Shown here one piece after another: positions 10,588 to 21,787 of a stretch of DNA of 64,000 bases. The stretch spans positions 62,001 through 126,000 of the forward strand of contig NZ_JAHCQH010000012.1 in NCBI RefSeq assembly GCF_018449475.1, in the 5' to 3' direction. A program made the position numbers and the translations under genes. The notes under the pieces were generated by a model. It did no database searches. It was not told the DNA's origin and saw only the letters and a list, made by a program, of their open reading frames with translations. The DNA comes from Ancylobacter radicis. Lineage in GTDB: Bacteria; Pseudomonadota; Alphaproteobacteria; Rhizobiales; Xanthobacteraceae. How positions within the stretch are numbered: the first letter of the stretch is position 1; each line of letters begins with the position of its first letter.

Positions 10588-11034
10588 ATGACGGATATTC
10601 CTCTCGGCTTTCTCCTCGTCGACGCCGCCCGCCTCTACCGCGCCCGCATGGACCACGCCTTCAATGAGGCGGGGCTCGGCCTCACCGCGGGCGAGGCGCG
10701 CACGCTCATTCACCTCAACATCAATCCGGGCCTGCGCCAGGGCGTGCTGGCCGAGCGGATGAGCATCGAGCCCATGACCATGGTCGGCTATCTCGACCGG
10801 CTGGAAGCGCAGGGCTTCATTGCCCGCGAGCCGGACCCGAGCGACCGCCGCGCCAAGATCGTGCGCCTCACGCCCGAGGCCTCGCCCTTGCTGGAGCGTG
10901 TCATGGCCGCCGCCTCAACCGCCCGCGAGGAGGCGCTCACCGGGCTCGACCAGCCCGCGCGCGACGCGCTGCGCCACGCGCTGGAGGCAATCCGCGCCAA
11001 TCTGTGCGCACCTGGCCGGGGAGAGAGCGCATGA
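10588..11034 (+). CDS. MarR family transcriptional regulator
   Basis: The 148-residue protein has a winged helix-turn-helix: GLTAGEARTLIHL, then RQGVLAERMSIEPMTMVGYL, then the wing EPDPSDRRAKIVRLT. This is the standard MarR arrangement, with the DPSDRRAK wing motif. Members act as dimeric repressors that release DNA on binding phenolic or other small ligands. The last codon overlaps the ATG of the downstream efflux gene in an ATGA junction, so the two are translationally coupled, and the regulator most likely controls this exporter. The ATG at 10588 was chosen because the regulator N-terminus begins here; the open frame further upstream runs through repeats. Confidence 0.88.
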   Translation: MTDIPLGFLLVDAARLYRARMDHAFNEAGLGLTAGEARTLIHLNINPGLRQGVLAERMSIEPMTMVGYLDRLEAQGFIAREPDPSDRRAKIVRLTPEASPLLERVMAAASTAREEALTGLDQPARDALRHALEAIRANLCAPGRGESA

Positions 11035-12359
11035 GCGCGCCCCTCGCCGCCCGCCCCGACGCCGTGCCGGTGATGACCGAGCGGCGCACCGCCATCATCG
11101 GCGCGCTCATCATCGTCATCGGCCCCTTGAGCATGTCGCTCTACACCCCGGCCATGCCGGAGCTGGTGACCGCCTTCGGCAGCACCGCCTCGACGATGAA
11201 GCTCACGCTCTCGGTCTATTTCGGCGCCTTCGCCTTGGCCCAGCTGCTGTGCGGGCCGCTGTCCGACGCCTATGGGCGGCGCCCCGCCGCCATCGGCTTC
11301 TTCACCCTCTATGTCGCCGGCAGCCTGATCGCCGCCACGGCGCCGAGCGTCGGCTGGCTGATCGCCGGGCGCGTCTTGCAGGGCATCGGCGTCGCGGCCG
11401 GGCCCGCCATCGCCCGCGCCATCGTGCGCGACCAGTTCATCGGCCAGCCCTCGGCGCGCATCCTCAACCTTATCGGCACCATGCTGGCGGTCGGCCCCGC
11501 CGTGGCGCCGACCTTGGGCGGGGCGATCCTCATGGCGTTCGGCTGGCAGCCCATCTTCTACGTGATGGTGCTCTATGGCCTCGCCGCGCTCGGCCTGATC
11601 GTGCTCGCCGTGCCCGAGACCAACCCGAAGCCCGACCCGGCGCAGGCGCGCCCGGCGCGCATTGTCGGCAATTACAGCCGGCTCCTGCGCGACAGCGGCT
11701 TCATGCGGGCGAGCCTGACCATCGGCTTCTCGGTCGGCGGCATCTACGCGCTGGGCGCGATCCTGCCCTTCGTGCTGATCGACGCGGTCGGCCTCACGCC
11801 GACCCAGTTCGGCCTCGCCATGATCTGCCAGACCGGCGCCTATATGGGCGGCACCATCATTGCCGGCCGCGCCATGAAACGGATGGACGCCAACCGGCTG
11901 ATCCCCATCGGCCTGGCCATGGTGGCGCTCGCTGGCGCGGCAATGGCCGTGCTGCCGGCGCTGCTGCCGCTGTCCTTCGCCACCGTCATGGGGCCGGTCG
12001 CGGTCTGGGCCTGCGGCATGGCGCTGGTGATGCCGGGCGCGACCACGGCCGCGCTCTCCGGCTCGCCGGCCATTGCCGGCTCGGCGGCGGCGCTGATGGG
12101 CTGCCTGCAGATCGGCGGCGGCTTCGCCGGCTCGGCGGCCGCGAGCCTCTTTCCGTCGCCGACGCTGGCGATGAGCGTGGTGATGCCCGGCATGGCGGTG
12201 ATCGCGCTGGCCGCGCATGGGCTGCTGAAGCCGGGCGTGCCGGTTGCTGCGCCCACAGCCATCGACGAGAACGACCTCGAACTCGCCAATGACCCCGCCG
12301 GCATGATCGGCGCGGCGGGCGACGAGATCGAGGTCGGAGTGTTCAAGAAGTCGGCGTGA
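11031..12359 (+). CDS. MFS drug-resistance transporter of the Bcr/CflA type
   Basis: The 442-residue protein has 12 predicted membrane helices. The first loop carries the MFS motif A-like segment GPLSDAYGRRPAA, and the N-terminal helix has the Bcr/CflA-type sequence LSMSLYTPAMPEL. GRVLQGIGVAAGPAIARAIVRD matches the motif C/B region of the proton-driven drug exporters. It would export an unidentified toxic compound in exchange for protons. The gene overlaps the MarR stop codon by four bases. The C-terminus has an extra acidic tail after the last helix (about residues 408-442) with unknown role. Confidence 0.88.
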   Translation: MSAPLAARPDAVPVMTERRTAIIGALIIVIGPLSMSLYTPAMPELVTAFGSTASTMKLTLSVYFGAFALAQLLCGPLSDAYGRRPAAIGFFTLYVAGSLIAATAPSVGWLIAGRVLQGIGVAAGPAIARAIVRDQFIGQPSARILNLIGTMLAVGPAVAPTLGGAILMAFGWQPIFYVMVLYGLAALGLIVLAVPETNPKPDPAQARPARIVGNYSRLLRDSGFMRASLTIGFSVGGIYALGAILPFVLIDAVGLTPTQFGLAMICQTGAYMGGTIIAGRAMKRMDANRLIPIGLAMVALAGAAMAVLPALLPLSFATVMGPVAVWACGMALVMPGATTAALSGSPAIAGSAAALMGCLQIGGGFAGSAAASLFPSPTLAMSVVMPGMAVIALAAHGLLKPGVPVAAPTAIDENDLELANDPAGMIGAAGDEIEVGVFKKSA

Positions 12360-12365
12360 AAGACT

Positions 12366-12537
12366 TCATCCTTCGAGGCGCGCGGACGCGCGCACCTCAG
12401 GATGACGGCGCATTCAACCCCACGCCTTCACAATCCGCGTCATGCTGAGGTGCCGGCCAGAGGCCGGCCTCGAAGCACGCTGGCCCCGCAGGTAGGTGTC
12501 CCAAAGCTGGATCCCCGGGTCACGCCCGGGGATGAGG
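12366..12537. repeat. Composite intergenic repeats (family B hairpins plus half of a family A element)
   Basis: A first hairpin, TCATCCTTCGAGG...CCTCAGGATGA (12366-12405), is followed by a second with GCCGGCC/GGCCGGC arms (about 12440-12478). A family A half-element, GGATCCCCGGGTCACGCCCGGGGATGA (about 12510-12535), comes last. Together they fill the gap between the exporter and argG, which converge here, and could work as bidirectional 3' hairpins. Confidence 0.75.
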
Positions 12538-12557
12538 GCACTTCGGGATCAAGCCGC

Positions 12558-13784
<1,227 letters not shown>

Positions 13785-13889
13785 GTCGAAAGTTTCCGCA
13801 CGAGAGAGGCATAAGCTTGAAAGCGCGCGGACTATAGGCATGGCGCGCCCGCGCGCAAGTACCGGCAACGCCGGGGCTGGCCGCAGGCC

Positions 13890-14405
13890 TCAGCCGTGCG
13901 GGGGAATGCGCGGCGGCGCGGAGCCGGAAACGTCATGCGGCGAGACGGCGGCAAGCGGACGGCCGAGCGGCTTCCAGAAGCCGGCATTCCAGCCGGCCAC
14001 CGCCCAATAGGCGAGCCCGCCGGCCAGCCCCGCGCCGAGCACATAGAGCATGCCGTCAAACGGCACGGGCGTGTCGGGATAGGGCGGGAATATCTGGGTC
14101 GCGATCCAGGCCGAGACCGCGCCATTGAGCGTGTGGAAGATCCAGGAGCGGACCGCGAAGGCCTCGGCGAACAGGATGCCGATCGCCGCCACCGCCCACA
14201 TCACCAGCACCACCGCCGTCATCACGAAGGCCGCCGCCGACAGCGCATCGGCCAGCGCGAAGAACTCGACCTCCGGCACCCCGGCCAGCAGGTCGCCGAG
14301 CTGCCAGTAGCCGACCATGATGACGATCAGCGCGGCGACCATCCCCACCGCGATCCCGAAGGGCACGACGAGCAGACGCAGCAGAAGGCGCAGCAGTGAA
14401 TCCAT
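13890..14405 (-). CDS. Hypothetical inner-membrane protein
   Basis: A 171-residue protein with an N-terminal hydrophobic helix preceded by arginines (about 5-35), two further hydrophobic helices around residues 52-95 (FVMTAVVLVMWAVAAIGIL) and another at about 125-145. It has a proline-rich loop (IFPPYPDTPVPFDG) and a short polar tail. I do not recognise a named family with certainty. The ATG at 14405 begins eight bases after the rlmN stop codon, so it is almost certainly co-transcribed with rlmN; this pairing may be conserved in Hyphomicrobiales. Confidence 0.7.
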   Translation of the reverse strand: MDSLLRLLLRLLVVPFGIAVGMVAALIVIMVGYWQLGDLLAGVPEVEFFALADALSAAAFVMTAVVLVMWAVAAIGILFAEAFAVRSWIFHTLNGAVSAWIATQIFPPYPDTPVPFDGMLYVLGAGLAGGLAYWAVAGWNAGFWKPLGRPLAAVSPHDVSGSAPPRIPPHG

Positions 14406-14413
14406 GATCCCGC

Positions 14414-15646
14414 CTATTCCGCCGCGGCCGCCATCGCCCGCAGGGCGAGGCGCTCGCGGGCCGAGAGCTTCTCGGTCTCGCTCTTGAGCTGGCCGCAGGC
14501 GGCGAGAATGTCGCGCCCGCGCGGCGTGCGCACCGGGCTGGAATAGCCGGCGCGGAACACGATGTCGGAGAAGGTCTCGATCGTTTCCCAGTCCGAGCAC
14601 TCATATTTGGTGCCGGGCCACGGGTTGAACGGGATCAGGTTGATCTTGGCGGGAATGCCGGCGAGCAGCTTGACCAGCGCCTTGGCATCGGCCGGTGAAT
14701 CGTTCACGCCCTTGAGCATGACGTACTCAAACGTGATGCGCTTGGCGTTGGAGGCCGGCGGGTAGGTGCGGCAGGCCTCCAGCAGTTCCTTCAGCGGGTA
14801 CTTCTTGTTGATCGGCACCAGCACGTCGCGCAGCTCGTCGCGCACCGCGTGCAGCGAGATGGCGAGCATCGGGCCGACCTCGCGACCGAGCTTTTCGATT
14901 TCCGGCACCACGCCCGAGGTGGAGACGGTGATGCGTCTCTTGCCGATGCCGAGGCCCTCGCCATCGGCCAGCACCTCGATCGACTTGGCCACCGAGTCAT
15001 AGGCATAGAGCGGCTCGCCCATGCCCATGAAGACGATGTTGGTTACCAGCCGGTCGCCTTCGGTCGGCAGGCCCGGCCCGACCGCGCGGTCCATGCCGGG
15101 ATAGTCGCCCAGCCGGTCGCGCGCCACCATCACCTGGGCGATGATCTCGGCCGCCGTCAGGTTACGCACCAGGCGCTGCGTGCCGGTGTGGCAGAAGGAG
15201 CAGTTGAGCGTGCAGCCGACCTGCGAGGAGACGCACAGCGTGCCGCGGTCGCTCTCGGGGATATAGACCATCTCGACATCATGCGGCTTGTCGCCGGCAA
15301 TGTCGGGCGGCAGACGCAGCAGCCATTTGCGGGTGCCGTCATTCGACACCTGCTCGACCACCACCTCCGGCCGGTCGAGGCTGAAAGCGTCGGCGAGCTT
15401 CATCCGCAGACCCTTGCCGACATTGGTCATGTCGTCGAAGGAGGTGGCGCCGCGCAGATAGATCCAGTGCCAGAGCTGGGCGACGCGCATGCGGCTTTCG
15501 CGCTCGCTGATGCCGATCTCGGCCAGCGCGGCGCCAAGGCCAGCGCGGTCGAGCCCGACAAGCGAGGGCTTGCCCGGCGCGCGCGGCGTCTCGACGGGGC
15601 TCTGCGCCCCGGCGGCCGGAGCCGCTGTGGTATCGATCAGATTCAT
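14414..15646 (-). CDS. rlmN: Dual-specificity 23S rRNA/tRNA adenine-C2 methyltransferase RlmN
   Basis: A radical-SAM enzyme that methylates C2 of A2503 in 23S rRNA and A37 in some tRNAs. The 410-residue protein carries the CX3CX2C cluster motif [12 protein letters not shown] with cysteines 145, 149 and 152. The family features [35 protein letters not shown] and [11 protein letters not shown]-like [15 protein letters not shown] follow. The resolving-cysteine segment near the C-terminus is [12 protein letters not shown]. The ATG at 15646 gives an N-terminus with an alanine-rich leader before the conserved LGLDRAGL-like region. The downstream membrane protein gene follows after eight bases. Confidence 0.96.
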   Translation of the reverse strand: MNLIDTTAAPAAGAQSPVETPRAPGKPSLVGLDRAGLGAALAEIGISERESRMRVAQLWHWIYLRGATSFDDMTNVGKGLRMKLADAFSLDRPEVVVEQVSNDGTRKWLLRLPPDIAGDKPHDVEMVYIPESDRGTLCVSSQVGCTLNCSFCHTGTQRLVRNLTAAEIIAQVMVARDRLGDYPGMDRAVGPGLPTEGDRLVTNIVFMGMGEPLYAYDSVAKSIEVLADGEGLGIGKRRITVSTSGVVPEIEKLGREVGPMLAISLHAVRDELRDVLVPINKKYPLKELLEACRTYPPASNAKRITFEYVMLKGVNDSPADAKALVKLLAGIPAKINLIPFNPWPGTKYECSDWETIETFSDIVFRAGYSSPVRTPRGRDILAACGQLKSETEKLSARERLALRAMAAAAE

Positions 15647-15773
15647 CGCTTTATCGAAGGTGTCCGTTTGCGCGGCTCATAGCACGAAGCGGCGGGCATG
15701 GCGAATGCCGCCCGCGCAGGGTGGATGTGCGGGAGGATGGGGACGGGGCGGCGCGCACGCCCATACCCGAACG

Positions 15774-15793
15774 CCGTCATGCCCGGGCTTGAC
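15774..15793. repeat. Half-copy of intergenic repeat family A
   Basis: CCGTCATGCCCGGGCTTGAC matches one arm of the family A element; the second arm is missing. It lies in the 171-base gap between rlmN and the exported GyrI-like protein gene. Confidence 0.6.
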
Positions 15794-15817
15794 GTTGTGA
15801 GCGACGGCTCCTGCCCT

Positions 15818-16594
15818 TCACTTCAGCGGCACCCAGATGTCGATCACCAGATCGTCCGGCGCCGTGGTGCGGGGGTCGGAGCGGTATTCCTCGATATAGA
15901 TGTCCTGCGCCTCCAGATCCTTGGCGTCGAGCAGGTTGGCGATCTGCTCATAGGTCGGGTCCATCGCGTCATAGGGGCCGCGATGGGTGAAGCGCAGCGC
16001 CCGGCCGGCAGGCGAGGCGGAGAAGACGATCCCGTTACCCGGCTTTTCCGTCGTTGCGCCCGCGAAGGGCACCATCGCCTCGAACTCGAAGCCGGCATCG
16101 TCGGTGCCGGTATAGAGAATGAAGGGCGCGCCATGCGGCGTCAGCTTCAGCCGCGCCATCTCCGCGTCGATCTCCTTGAGCGTCGCCACGATGCTGGCGA
16201 AGGCATCGTCCCAGCCGCTCTTGGCCTGCTTCATCATCACCGGCACCGGCTTCAGCTCCGCCGGGTCGCCGAAACCGTCGGGGCGCGTCAGCGGATCGTC
16301 GGCCGGGGCGAGCGGCTGCGTGTCGACCGATTTCGGGTCGATCACCGGCGGGGCCACCATGTCGTCCTCGTCGAGCGGCGCAGCGTCGGGGGTGGGCGCC
16401 GCATCGGGCGCGGGAGTGGCGGGCGGGGCCGCCTCAGGCACGGTCGGTTGGGGCGCGGTGCTCTGCGGCGGGGCGCTCTCCGGCGCCGTCTGCGCGTGCA
16501 GGAAACCCGCGCCGGGCAGCAGCGCCAGCATCACGGCGAACGCAAGGACAAGCCGGCGCGCCAGGGCGCGGGCGGGCAGGATCAGGAACATCAT
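15818..16594 (-). CDS. Exported protein with GyrI-like (effector-binding) domain
   Basis: The 258-residue protein has an N-terminal signal peptide (hydrophobic residues about 10-31, cleavage near LHAQ). A long proline/alanine/aspartate-rich, probably disordered linker follows (about 36-105), then a C-terminal domain of about 150 residues. That domain contains [62 protein letters not shown] and [11 protein letters not shown], the pattern of the GyrI/AraC-effector-binding fold. This fold normally binds small molecules in the cytoplasm; here export to the periplasm is predicted, which is unusual. The gene diverges from dapF. A 15647-15817 gap downstream holds only a half repeat. Confidence 0.75.
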   Translation of the reverse strand: MMFLILPARALARRLVLAFAVMLALLPGAGFLHAQTAPESAPPQSTAPQPTVPEAAPPATPAPDAAPTPDAAPLDEDDMVAPPVIDPKSVDTQPLAPADDPLTRPDGFGDPAELKPVPVMMKQAKSGWDDAFASIVATLKEIDAEMARLKLTPHGAPFILYTGTDDAGFEFEAMVPFAGATTEKPGNGIVFSASPAGRALRFTHRGPYDAMDPTYEQIANLLDAKDLEAQDIYIEEYRSDPRTTAPDDLVIDIWVPLK

Positions 16595-16805
16595 CGGCTC
16601 ACCGGGGACAGCGCGGACGCGGCCTCCTGTCTATCATCCCGCCCGCGCCTTCGCGACGGCGCGATGCGCACGGGCGCAAGGTCTCGCGCAAACGTGGCCG
16701 TTTCGCCGCACTCGCGCCCGCAGCCTTTGCCGCTGGTCAATTCCGCGCGCTTCGCCATATAAGGACGGCGTCCGACGATGGACGCAGGCACACCCGGTTC
16801 CAGCC

Positions 16806-17675
16806 ATGGCAACGCTCGAAAACCGCCCCTTCGTGAAGATGAACGGCCTCGGCAACGAGATCGTCGTGCTCGATCTGCGCGACGCGCCGGTCGCGGTGCC
16901 GCCGGAAGAGGCGCGCGCCATCGCCCGGCCCGGCGTGGTGCCGTTCGACCAGATCATGGCGCTCTACCCGCCGACGAGCGAGGGCACGAGCGCCTTCGTG
17001 CGCATCATCAATTCCGACGGCTCGGAATCGGGCGCCTGCGGCAATGGCACGCGCTGCATCGCGCTCTATGAAGCCGGCCGCACCGGCGCCGATCATCTGG
17101 TGTTCGAGAGCATCGCCGGCCGGCTCGACTGCCGTGTCACCGGCACGATGGTGACGGCCGACATGGGCGTGCCGCGCTTCGGCTGGCACGACATTCCGCT
17201 GGCCGGCCCGGTGGACGACACCCGCGCCATCGAGCTTCAGGCCGGCCCGCATGAGGCACCGGTGCTGCGCGGCCCGTCCGTCGTCAATGTCGGCAACCCG
17301 CACGCCATCTTCTGGGTCGAGGACATCGACGCGGTGGACCTCGCCCAGTACGGCCCGGAACTGGAACATCACCCGATCTTCCCCGAGCGGGCCAATATCT
17401 CGGTGGCCCAGCTGGTGGGGCCCGATCACATCCGCCTCAAGGTGTGGGAGCGTGGCGTCGGCCTCACCCGCGCCTGCGGCTCGGGGGCCTGCGCCACCGC
17501 CGTTGCCGCCGCCCGCAACGGGCTGACCGGCCGGCGCGTCACCATCACCCTGCCGGGCGGCGATCTCGTCATCGACTGGCGCGCGAGCGACGACCACATG
17601 CTGATGACCGGCCCGGCCGAAGTCGAATTCGACGGCCGGCTCGATGCCGCCATGCTGGGCGAGACCACGGCGTGA
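16806..17675 (+). CDS. dapF: Diaminopimelate epimerase
   Basis: The enzyme interconverts LL- and meso-diaminopimelate in lysine and peptidoglycan biosynthesis, using two cysteines as acid and base. The 289-residue protein contains both: Cys78 in [11 protein letters not shown] and Cys224 in [15 protein letters not shown]. The N-terminal [13 protein letters not shown] and the [11 protein letters not shown] segment are typical. The ATG at 16806 was chosen because the family begins with this FVKMNGLGN sequence; the open frame far upstream is not coding. It starts a run dapF-mtaB-ftsY with gaps of 16 and -4 bases, indicating an operon, an arrangement common in alphaproteobacteria. Confidence 0.96.
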   Translation: MATLENRPFVKMNGLGNEIVVLDLRDAPVAVPPEEARAIARPGVVPFDQIMALYPPTSEGTSAFVRIINSDGSESGACGNGTRCIALYEAGRTGADHLVFESIAGRLDCRVTGTMVTADMGVPRFGWHDIPLAGPVDDTRAIELQAGPHEAPVLRGPSVVNVGNPHAIFWVEDIDAVDLAQYGPELEHHPIFPERANISVAQLVGPDHIRLKVWERGVGLTRACGSGACATAVAAARNGLTGRRVTITLPGGDLVIDWRASDDHMLMTGPAEVEFDGRLDAAMLGETTA

Positions 17676-17691
17676 GGGCGAAGGCGAGGAC

Positions 17692-18966
17692 ATGACGGTC
17701 GACGTCGTCACCTTTGGCTGCCGCCTCAACGCGCTGGATTCCGCGACCGTCAAGGCGCTCGCCGCCGGCGCCGGGCTGGAACGCGCCGTGGTGGTCAACA
17801 CCTGCGCCGTCACGGCGGAGGCGGTGAGCCAGGCGCGCCAGACCATCCGCCGGCTGAAGCGCGAGGACCCCGCCCGGCGCATCCTCGTCACCGGCTGCGC
17901 GGCGCAGACCGAGACGGCCGGCTTTGCCGCCATGGCGGAAGTCGACCGCGTGCTCGGCAATGAGGAAAAGCTCTCCCCGGCGCACTGGGCCGCGACCCGC
18001 GCCGCGCTGGATTTCGGGATCGGCGCCGAGGCCAAGGCGCTGGTCGGCGACATCATGTCGGTGCGCGAGACGGCGCCGCATCTTCTGGACGCCGCCGCCG
18101 AGACCGTGGACGGCCATACGCGGGCCTTCGTGCAGGTGCAGACCGGCTGTGACCATCGCTGCACCTTCTGCATCATCCCCTATGGGCGCGGCAATTCCCG
18201 CTCCGTGCCGATGGGCGCGGTGGTGGAGCGCGTGCGGGGTCTGGTGGAACAGGGCTTCGCCGAAGTCGTGCTGACCGGCGTCGATCTCACCTCCTATGGC
18301 GCGGACCTGCCCGGCGCGCCGCGCCTCGGGGCTCTGGTGCGCGCGCTGCTCCGGCACATTCCGGACCTGCCCCGGCTGCGGCTGTCCTCCATCGACTCCA
18401 TCGAGGCCGATGACGACCTGATCCGGGCCTTCGCCGAGGAAGCGCGGCTGATGCCGCATCTGCACCTCTCGCTTCAGGCCGGCGACGACCTGATCCTCAA
18501 GCGGATGAAGCGCCGCCATCTGCGCGCCGACGCCATCCGCTTCTGCCGGGAGATGCGCCTTCTGCGCCCGGACATGGTGTTCGGCGCCGATCTCATTGCC
18601 GGCTTCCCGACCGAGACCGAGACGCAGTTCCGCGCCTCGCTCGATCTGGTCGATGCATGCGGGCTGACGCATCTGCACGTCTTCCCCTATTCCGCCCGCG
18701 CCGGCACGCCCGCCGCGCGGATGCCGCAGGTGCCGGGCGACATCGTGCGCGAACGCGCCGCACGGCTGCGCGCCAAGGGCGCGGACGCGCTCCAGCGCCA
18801 CCTCGCCGGCGAGATCGGGGCGACCCGCGACGTGCTGGCCGAGCGCGGCGGCCTCGCCCGCACGCCCGGCTTCACCCAGGTGCGGCTCGCCCGCCCCCTC
18901 GCCCCCGGCACGCGCGCCATGGTGCGCATCGCCGGCCATGACGGAACAAGGCTGCTCGCCGCATGA
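17692..18966 (+). CDS. mtaB: tRNA t6A37 methylthiotransferase MtaB
   Basis: A radical-SAM methylthiotransferase that converts N6-threonylcarbamoyladenosine at tRNA position 37 to its 2-methylthio form. The 424-residue protein has the N-terminal UPF0004 cluster cysteines at 10, 38 and 69, and the radical-SAM CX3CX2C motif GCDHRCTFC with cysteines 153, 157 and 160. SLQAGDDLILKRMKRRH and DLIAGFPTETE are conserved family segments. A short C-terminal TRAM-like tail follows. It is the middle gene of the dapF-mtaB-ftsY operon; its stop overlaps the ftsY start by four bases. Confidence 0.93.
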   Translation: MTVDVVTFGCRLNALDSATVKALAAGAGLERAVVVNTCAVTAEAVSQARQTIRRLKREDPARRILVTGCAAQTETAGFAAMAEVDRVLGNEEKLSPAHWAATRAALDFGIGAEAKALVGDIMSVRETAPHLLDAAAETVDGHTRAFVQVQTGCDHRCTFCIIPYGRGNSRSVPMGAVVERVRGLVEQGFAEVVLTGVDLTSYGADLPGAPRLGALVRALLRHIPDLPRLRLSSIDSIEADDDLIRAFAEEARLMPHLHLSLQAGDDLILKRMKRRHLRADAIRFCREMRLLRPDMVFGADLIAGFPTETETQFRASLDLVDACGLTHLHVFPYSARAGTPAARMPQVPGDIVRERAARLRAKGADALQRHLAGEIGATRDVLAERGGLARTPGFTQVRLARPLAPGTRAMVRIAGHDGTRLLAA

Positions 18967-19913
18967 ACGACATTCCCGCCGATGACGCCCCCCGCCCCGG
19001 CTTCTGGAAGCGGCTGACGCAGGGCCTCACCCGCACCGCCTCCAGCCTGTCGACCGGCATCACCGACCTGTTCACCAAGCGCAAGCTGGATGCCGGCACG
19101 CTGGAGGATCTGGAAGACATCCTGATCCGCGCCGATCTCGGCGTGGAGACCAGCGCCCGCATCGCCGAAGCCGTCGGCAAGGGGCGCTACGAGAAGGATA
19201 TCGACCCGGAGGAGGTGCGCAGCCTCGTCGCCGCCGAGATCGAGGCGGTGCTGAAACCGATCGCCACCCCGCTGGTCTTCACTACCGACACCAAGCCTTT
19301 CGTGCTGCTGATGGTCGGCGTCAACGGCTCGGGCAAGACCACCACCATCGGCAAGCTGGCCGCGACGCTGCGCGACGAGGGCAAGAAGGTGGTGCTGGCG
19401 GCCGGCGACACCTTCCGCGCCGCCGCCATCGAGCAGTTGAAAGTGTGGGCCGACCGCACCGGCGCCACCATCGTCTCGCGCGAGCCGGGCGCGGACGCCG
19501 CCGGCGTCGCCTTTGACGGCCTCGCCAAGGCGCGCGCCGACGGGGCGGACGTGCTCATTATCGACACCGCCGGGCGCCTGCAGAACCGCGCCGAGTTGAT
19601 GGCGGAACTGGAAAAAGTCGTGCGGGTCATCAAGAAGCAGGATCCCGCCGCGCCGCACGCGGTGGTGTTGACGCTCGACGCCACGGTCGGCCAGAACGCG
19701 CTGTCGCAGGTCGAGGCGTTCCGCCGCGTGGCCGGCGTCACCGGCCTCGTCATGACCAAGCTCGACGGCACGGCGCGGGGCGGCATCCTGGTCGCCATCG
19801 CCGCCAAGCACGGGCTGCCGGTCCACCTCATCGGCGTCGGCGAGGGGATCGACGATCTCCAGCCCTTCGCCGCGCGCGATTTTGCCCGCGCCATCGTCGG
19901 GCTCGACAGCTAG
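18963..19913 (+). CDS. ftsY: Signal recognition particle receptor FtsY
   Basis: FtsY docks SRP-ribosome complexes at the inner membrane for co-translational insertion. The 316-residue protein has a short N-terminal region with an amphipathic [10 protein letters not shown] segment for membrane binding and no long acidic A domain, as usual in alphaproteobacteria. The NG domain follows: [15 protein letters not shown] from residue 119, [40 protein letters not shown] and [14 protein letters not shown]. The ATG overlaps the mtaB stop in an ATGA junction. It is the last gene of the operon; an ACGCCGG/CCGGCGT hairpin without a U-tract follows the stop. Confidence 0.96.
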   Translation: MNDIPADDAPRPGFWKRLTQGLTRTASSLSTGITDLFTKRKLDAGTLEDLEDILIRADLGVETSARIAEAVGKGRYEKDIDPEEVRSLVAAEIEAVLKPIATPLVFTTDTKPFVLLMVGVNGSGKTTTIGKLAATLRDEGKKVVLAAGDTFRAAAIEQLKVWADRTGATIVSREPGADAAGVAFDGLAKARADGADVLIIDTAGRLQNRAELMAELEKVVRVIKKQDPAAPHAVVLTLDATVGQNALSQVEAFRRVAGVTGLVMTKLDGTARGGILVAIAAKHGLPVHLIGVGEGIDDLQPFAARDFARAIVGLDS

Positions 19914-19958
19914 GGCCGGACGCCGGACAATCGGCCGGCGTGGCCTTCGGAGTGAAGC

Positions 19959-20945
19959 ATGGACAAGCGCGAACCCTCGCTGGATGATTCCCGCCCGGCC
20001 GCCGAGACCCCGGAACCGGCGGCCGTAGCACCGGCTCAGGCGTCGGCTCCGGCCGCGGCCCGCGCCAAGGGCCCGCCGCAGGACCCGCAGGAGTTCCAAC
20101 GCTGGCTCGGCATCGAGCAGCTCAAGGTGGATATGCGCCGGCTCGATATCGAGAGCCGCCGGCTGGAGCTGGAATCGCGCCGCCCCGCCGCCTCGTCCGC
20201 TGCGCCATCCGAACAGGCTTCCCCGGCCCGCACCGGCGCCAACCGGGCGATGCTGCTGGTGGCCGGCATCCTCGTGCTGATCGCCGTGGTGCTGGCCGGC
20301 ATCAGCGCCCAGCAGAGCGCCGCGCTGCGCGGGGAACTCGCCACGCTGCGCACCGCACTGGTGGGAATGGAGAACCGTCTGGCGGAAGCCACCGCATCGC
20401 TTGCGGAGAACGCCCCGCCGGCGGCCGCGACCCCCGCGCCGGTCGCGATGGCGCCGCAGGCCGCGCCCCCGGTTCAGCCCCCGGCCCCGGCGCAGTCTTC
20501 AGCCCCCGCCGCCGAGCCGCTGGCCGGCACGGCAGGCGAACCTCTCGCCGCCCCGCCGGCGACGGGAGCCCCGGCGAACGGGGCCGCTGTGGCCGAGGCG
20601 CCGGTCGTGCCCGAACCGCCGCCCAGGCCCGCCGCGCTCGGCGACGGCTACACGGTGCGGCTGTTCGCCCCGGTCGCCAGCGTGCCGGCGGCGCGGGTGG
20701 AGGCCTTCACCAATATCCTCAAGGCGGCCGGTTTCGAGGTCGTGGTCTCCGACACCGGCGTCGCCGCGCCGAGTTCCAACACCCTGTCCTATCACCCGTC
20801 CAGCGGCGATGTGGCGAACAAGATGGCGACGCTGGTGCAGTCGAAGCGGCCCTCGCTCGATATCGAGGTGCGCGCCTCGCCCTCCATCCCCGCCGCCGCC
20901 CGGCAGGTGCTGATCCTCAGCCTGACCGAGGACGCGCTGCGCTGA
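19959..20945 (+). CDS. Hypothetical single-pass membrane protein with Ala/Pro-rich linker
   Basis: The 328-residue protein has a cytoplasmic N-terminal part with a charged helix (QLKVDMRRLDIESRRLELESRR), one membrane helix at about residues 92-112 (LLVAGILVLIAVVLAGI) and a short coiled region. A long alanine/proline-rich linker (about 140-220) leads to a C-terminal domain of about 100 residues (YTVRLFAPVASVPAARVEAF to the end). The C-terminal pattern resembles SPOR/LytR_C-like domains, but I cannot assign it firmly. It follows ftsY by 45 bases and converges with rpe, leaving 19 bases between. An envelope role is plausible from the layout only. Confidence 0.65.
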   Translation: MDKREPSLDDSRPAAETPEPAAVAPAQASAPAAARAKGPPQDPQEFQRWLGIEQLKVDMRRLDIESRRLELESRRPAASSAAPSEQASPARTGANRAMLLVAGILVLIAVVLAGISAQQSAALRGELATLRTALVGMENRLAEATASLAENAPPAAATPAPVAMAPQAAPPVQPPAPAQSSAPAAEPLAGTAGEPLAAPPATGAPANGAAVAEAPVVPEPPPRPAALGDGYTVRLFAPVASVPAARVEAFTNILKAAGFEVVVSDTGVAAPSSNTLSYHPSSGDVANKMATLVQSKRPSLDIEVRASPSIPAAARQVLILSLTEDALR

Positions 20946-20964
20946 GCCCGGCAACGCCGCTGAA

Positions 20965-21636
20965 CTACGCCGCCGCGCGAACCTGAGCACAGGCGCTGCG
21001 GATGGCGCTGATATTGGCGCGGTAGCCTTCCACGCCGCCCTTGAACACGGCGGAGCCGGCAACCAGCACATTGGCGCCGACCGCGACGCATTGCGCGCCG
21101 GTCTGCGGGTTCACCCCGCCGTCGATCTCGAGATGGATCGGCCGCTCGCCGATCATCGCCCGCAGCCGCGCCACCTTGGGCAGCACGTCGGGGATGAAGC
21201 TCTGCCCGCCAAAGCCGGGATTGACCGTCATGGCGCAGATGAGGTCGCATTTGTCGAGCACATAGGCGACCGTGCTCTCCGGCGTCGCCGGGTTCAGCGC
21301 CACGCCCGCCTTCTTGCCGAGCGAGCGGATCAGCTGGAGGCAGCGGTCGAGATGGCGGGTCGCCTCCGCCTGCACGGTGATGACATCGGCGCCGGCCTTG
21401 GCGAAGGCCTCGATATAGGGCTCCACCGGCTCGATCATCAGATGCACGTCGAACACCTTGTCGGTGTGCGGGCGCATCGCCTTGATGACATCCGGACCGA
21501 AGGTGATGTTCGGCACGAAATGCCCGTCCATCACGTCGAGATGGATCCAGTCGGCACCGGCGCTCACCACGTCGCGCACCTCCTCGCCGAGACGGGCGAA
21601 GTCCGAGGCCAGCATGGAGGGGGCGATGAGGGGCAT
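20965..21636 (-). CDS. rpe: Ribulose-phosphate 3-epimerase (cbbE), last gene of the Calvin operon
   Basis: The enzyme interconverts xylulose 5-phosphate and ribulose 5-phosphate, feeding phosphoribulokinase. The 223-residue TIM barrel starts [13 protein letters not shown] and contains the metal-binding [15 protein letters not shown], then [32 protein letters not shown] and [11 protein letters not shown]. The ATG at 21636 gives the typical start; the frame upstream passes through a family A repeat. It lies 151 bases downstream of cbbX on the same strand, with the repeat in the gap, so its transcript may be partly uncoupled from cbbX. As the only rpe in the window it may also serve the pentose-phosphate pathway. 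Confidence 0.95.
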   Translation of the reverse strand: MPLIAPSMLASDFARLGEEVRDVVSAGADWIHLDVMDGHFVPNITFGPDVIKAMRPHTDKVFDVHLMIEPVEPYIEAFAKAGADVITVQAEATRHLDRCLQLIRSLGKKAGVALNPATPESTVAYVLDKCDLICAMTVNPGFGGQSFIPDVLPKVARLRAMIGERPIHLEIDGGVNPQTGAQCVAVGANVLVAGSAVFKGGVEGYRANISAIRSACAQVRAAA

Positions 21637-21686
21637 GGGGGTCTCCTTAGGAAAGATCGGTGGGTCCGGGCAGGCCGCTTGGCGCG

Positions 21687-21774
21687 CCGTCATCCCCGGG
21701 CTTGGCCCGGGGATCCACGACTTGTTGTCCACCCGCCAAGACGTGGATGGCCGGGCCAAGCCCGGCCATGACGG
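21687..21774. repeat. Intergenic inverted repeat, family A copy 3, between cbbX and rpe
   Basis: CCGTCATCCCCGGG ... CCCGGCCATGACGG with two internal hairpins. It lies inside the cbb operon just downstream of cbbX, and would fold in the operon mRNA. Confidence 0.9.
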
Positions 21775-21787
21775 GGGCTTCGTCCTG

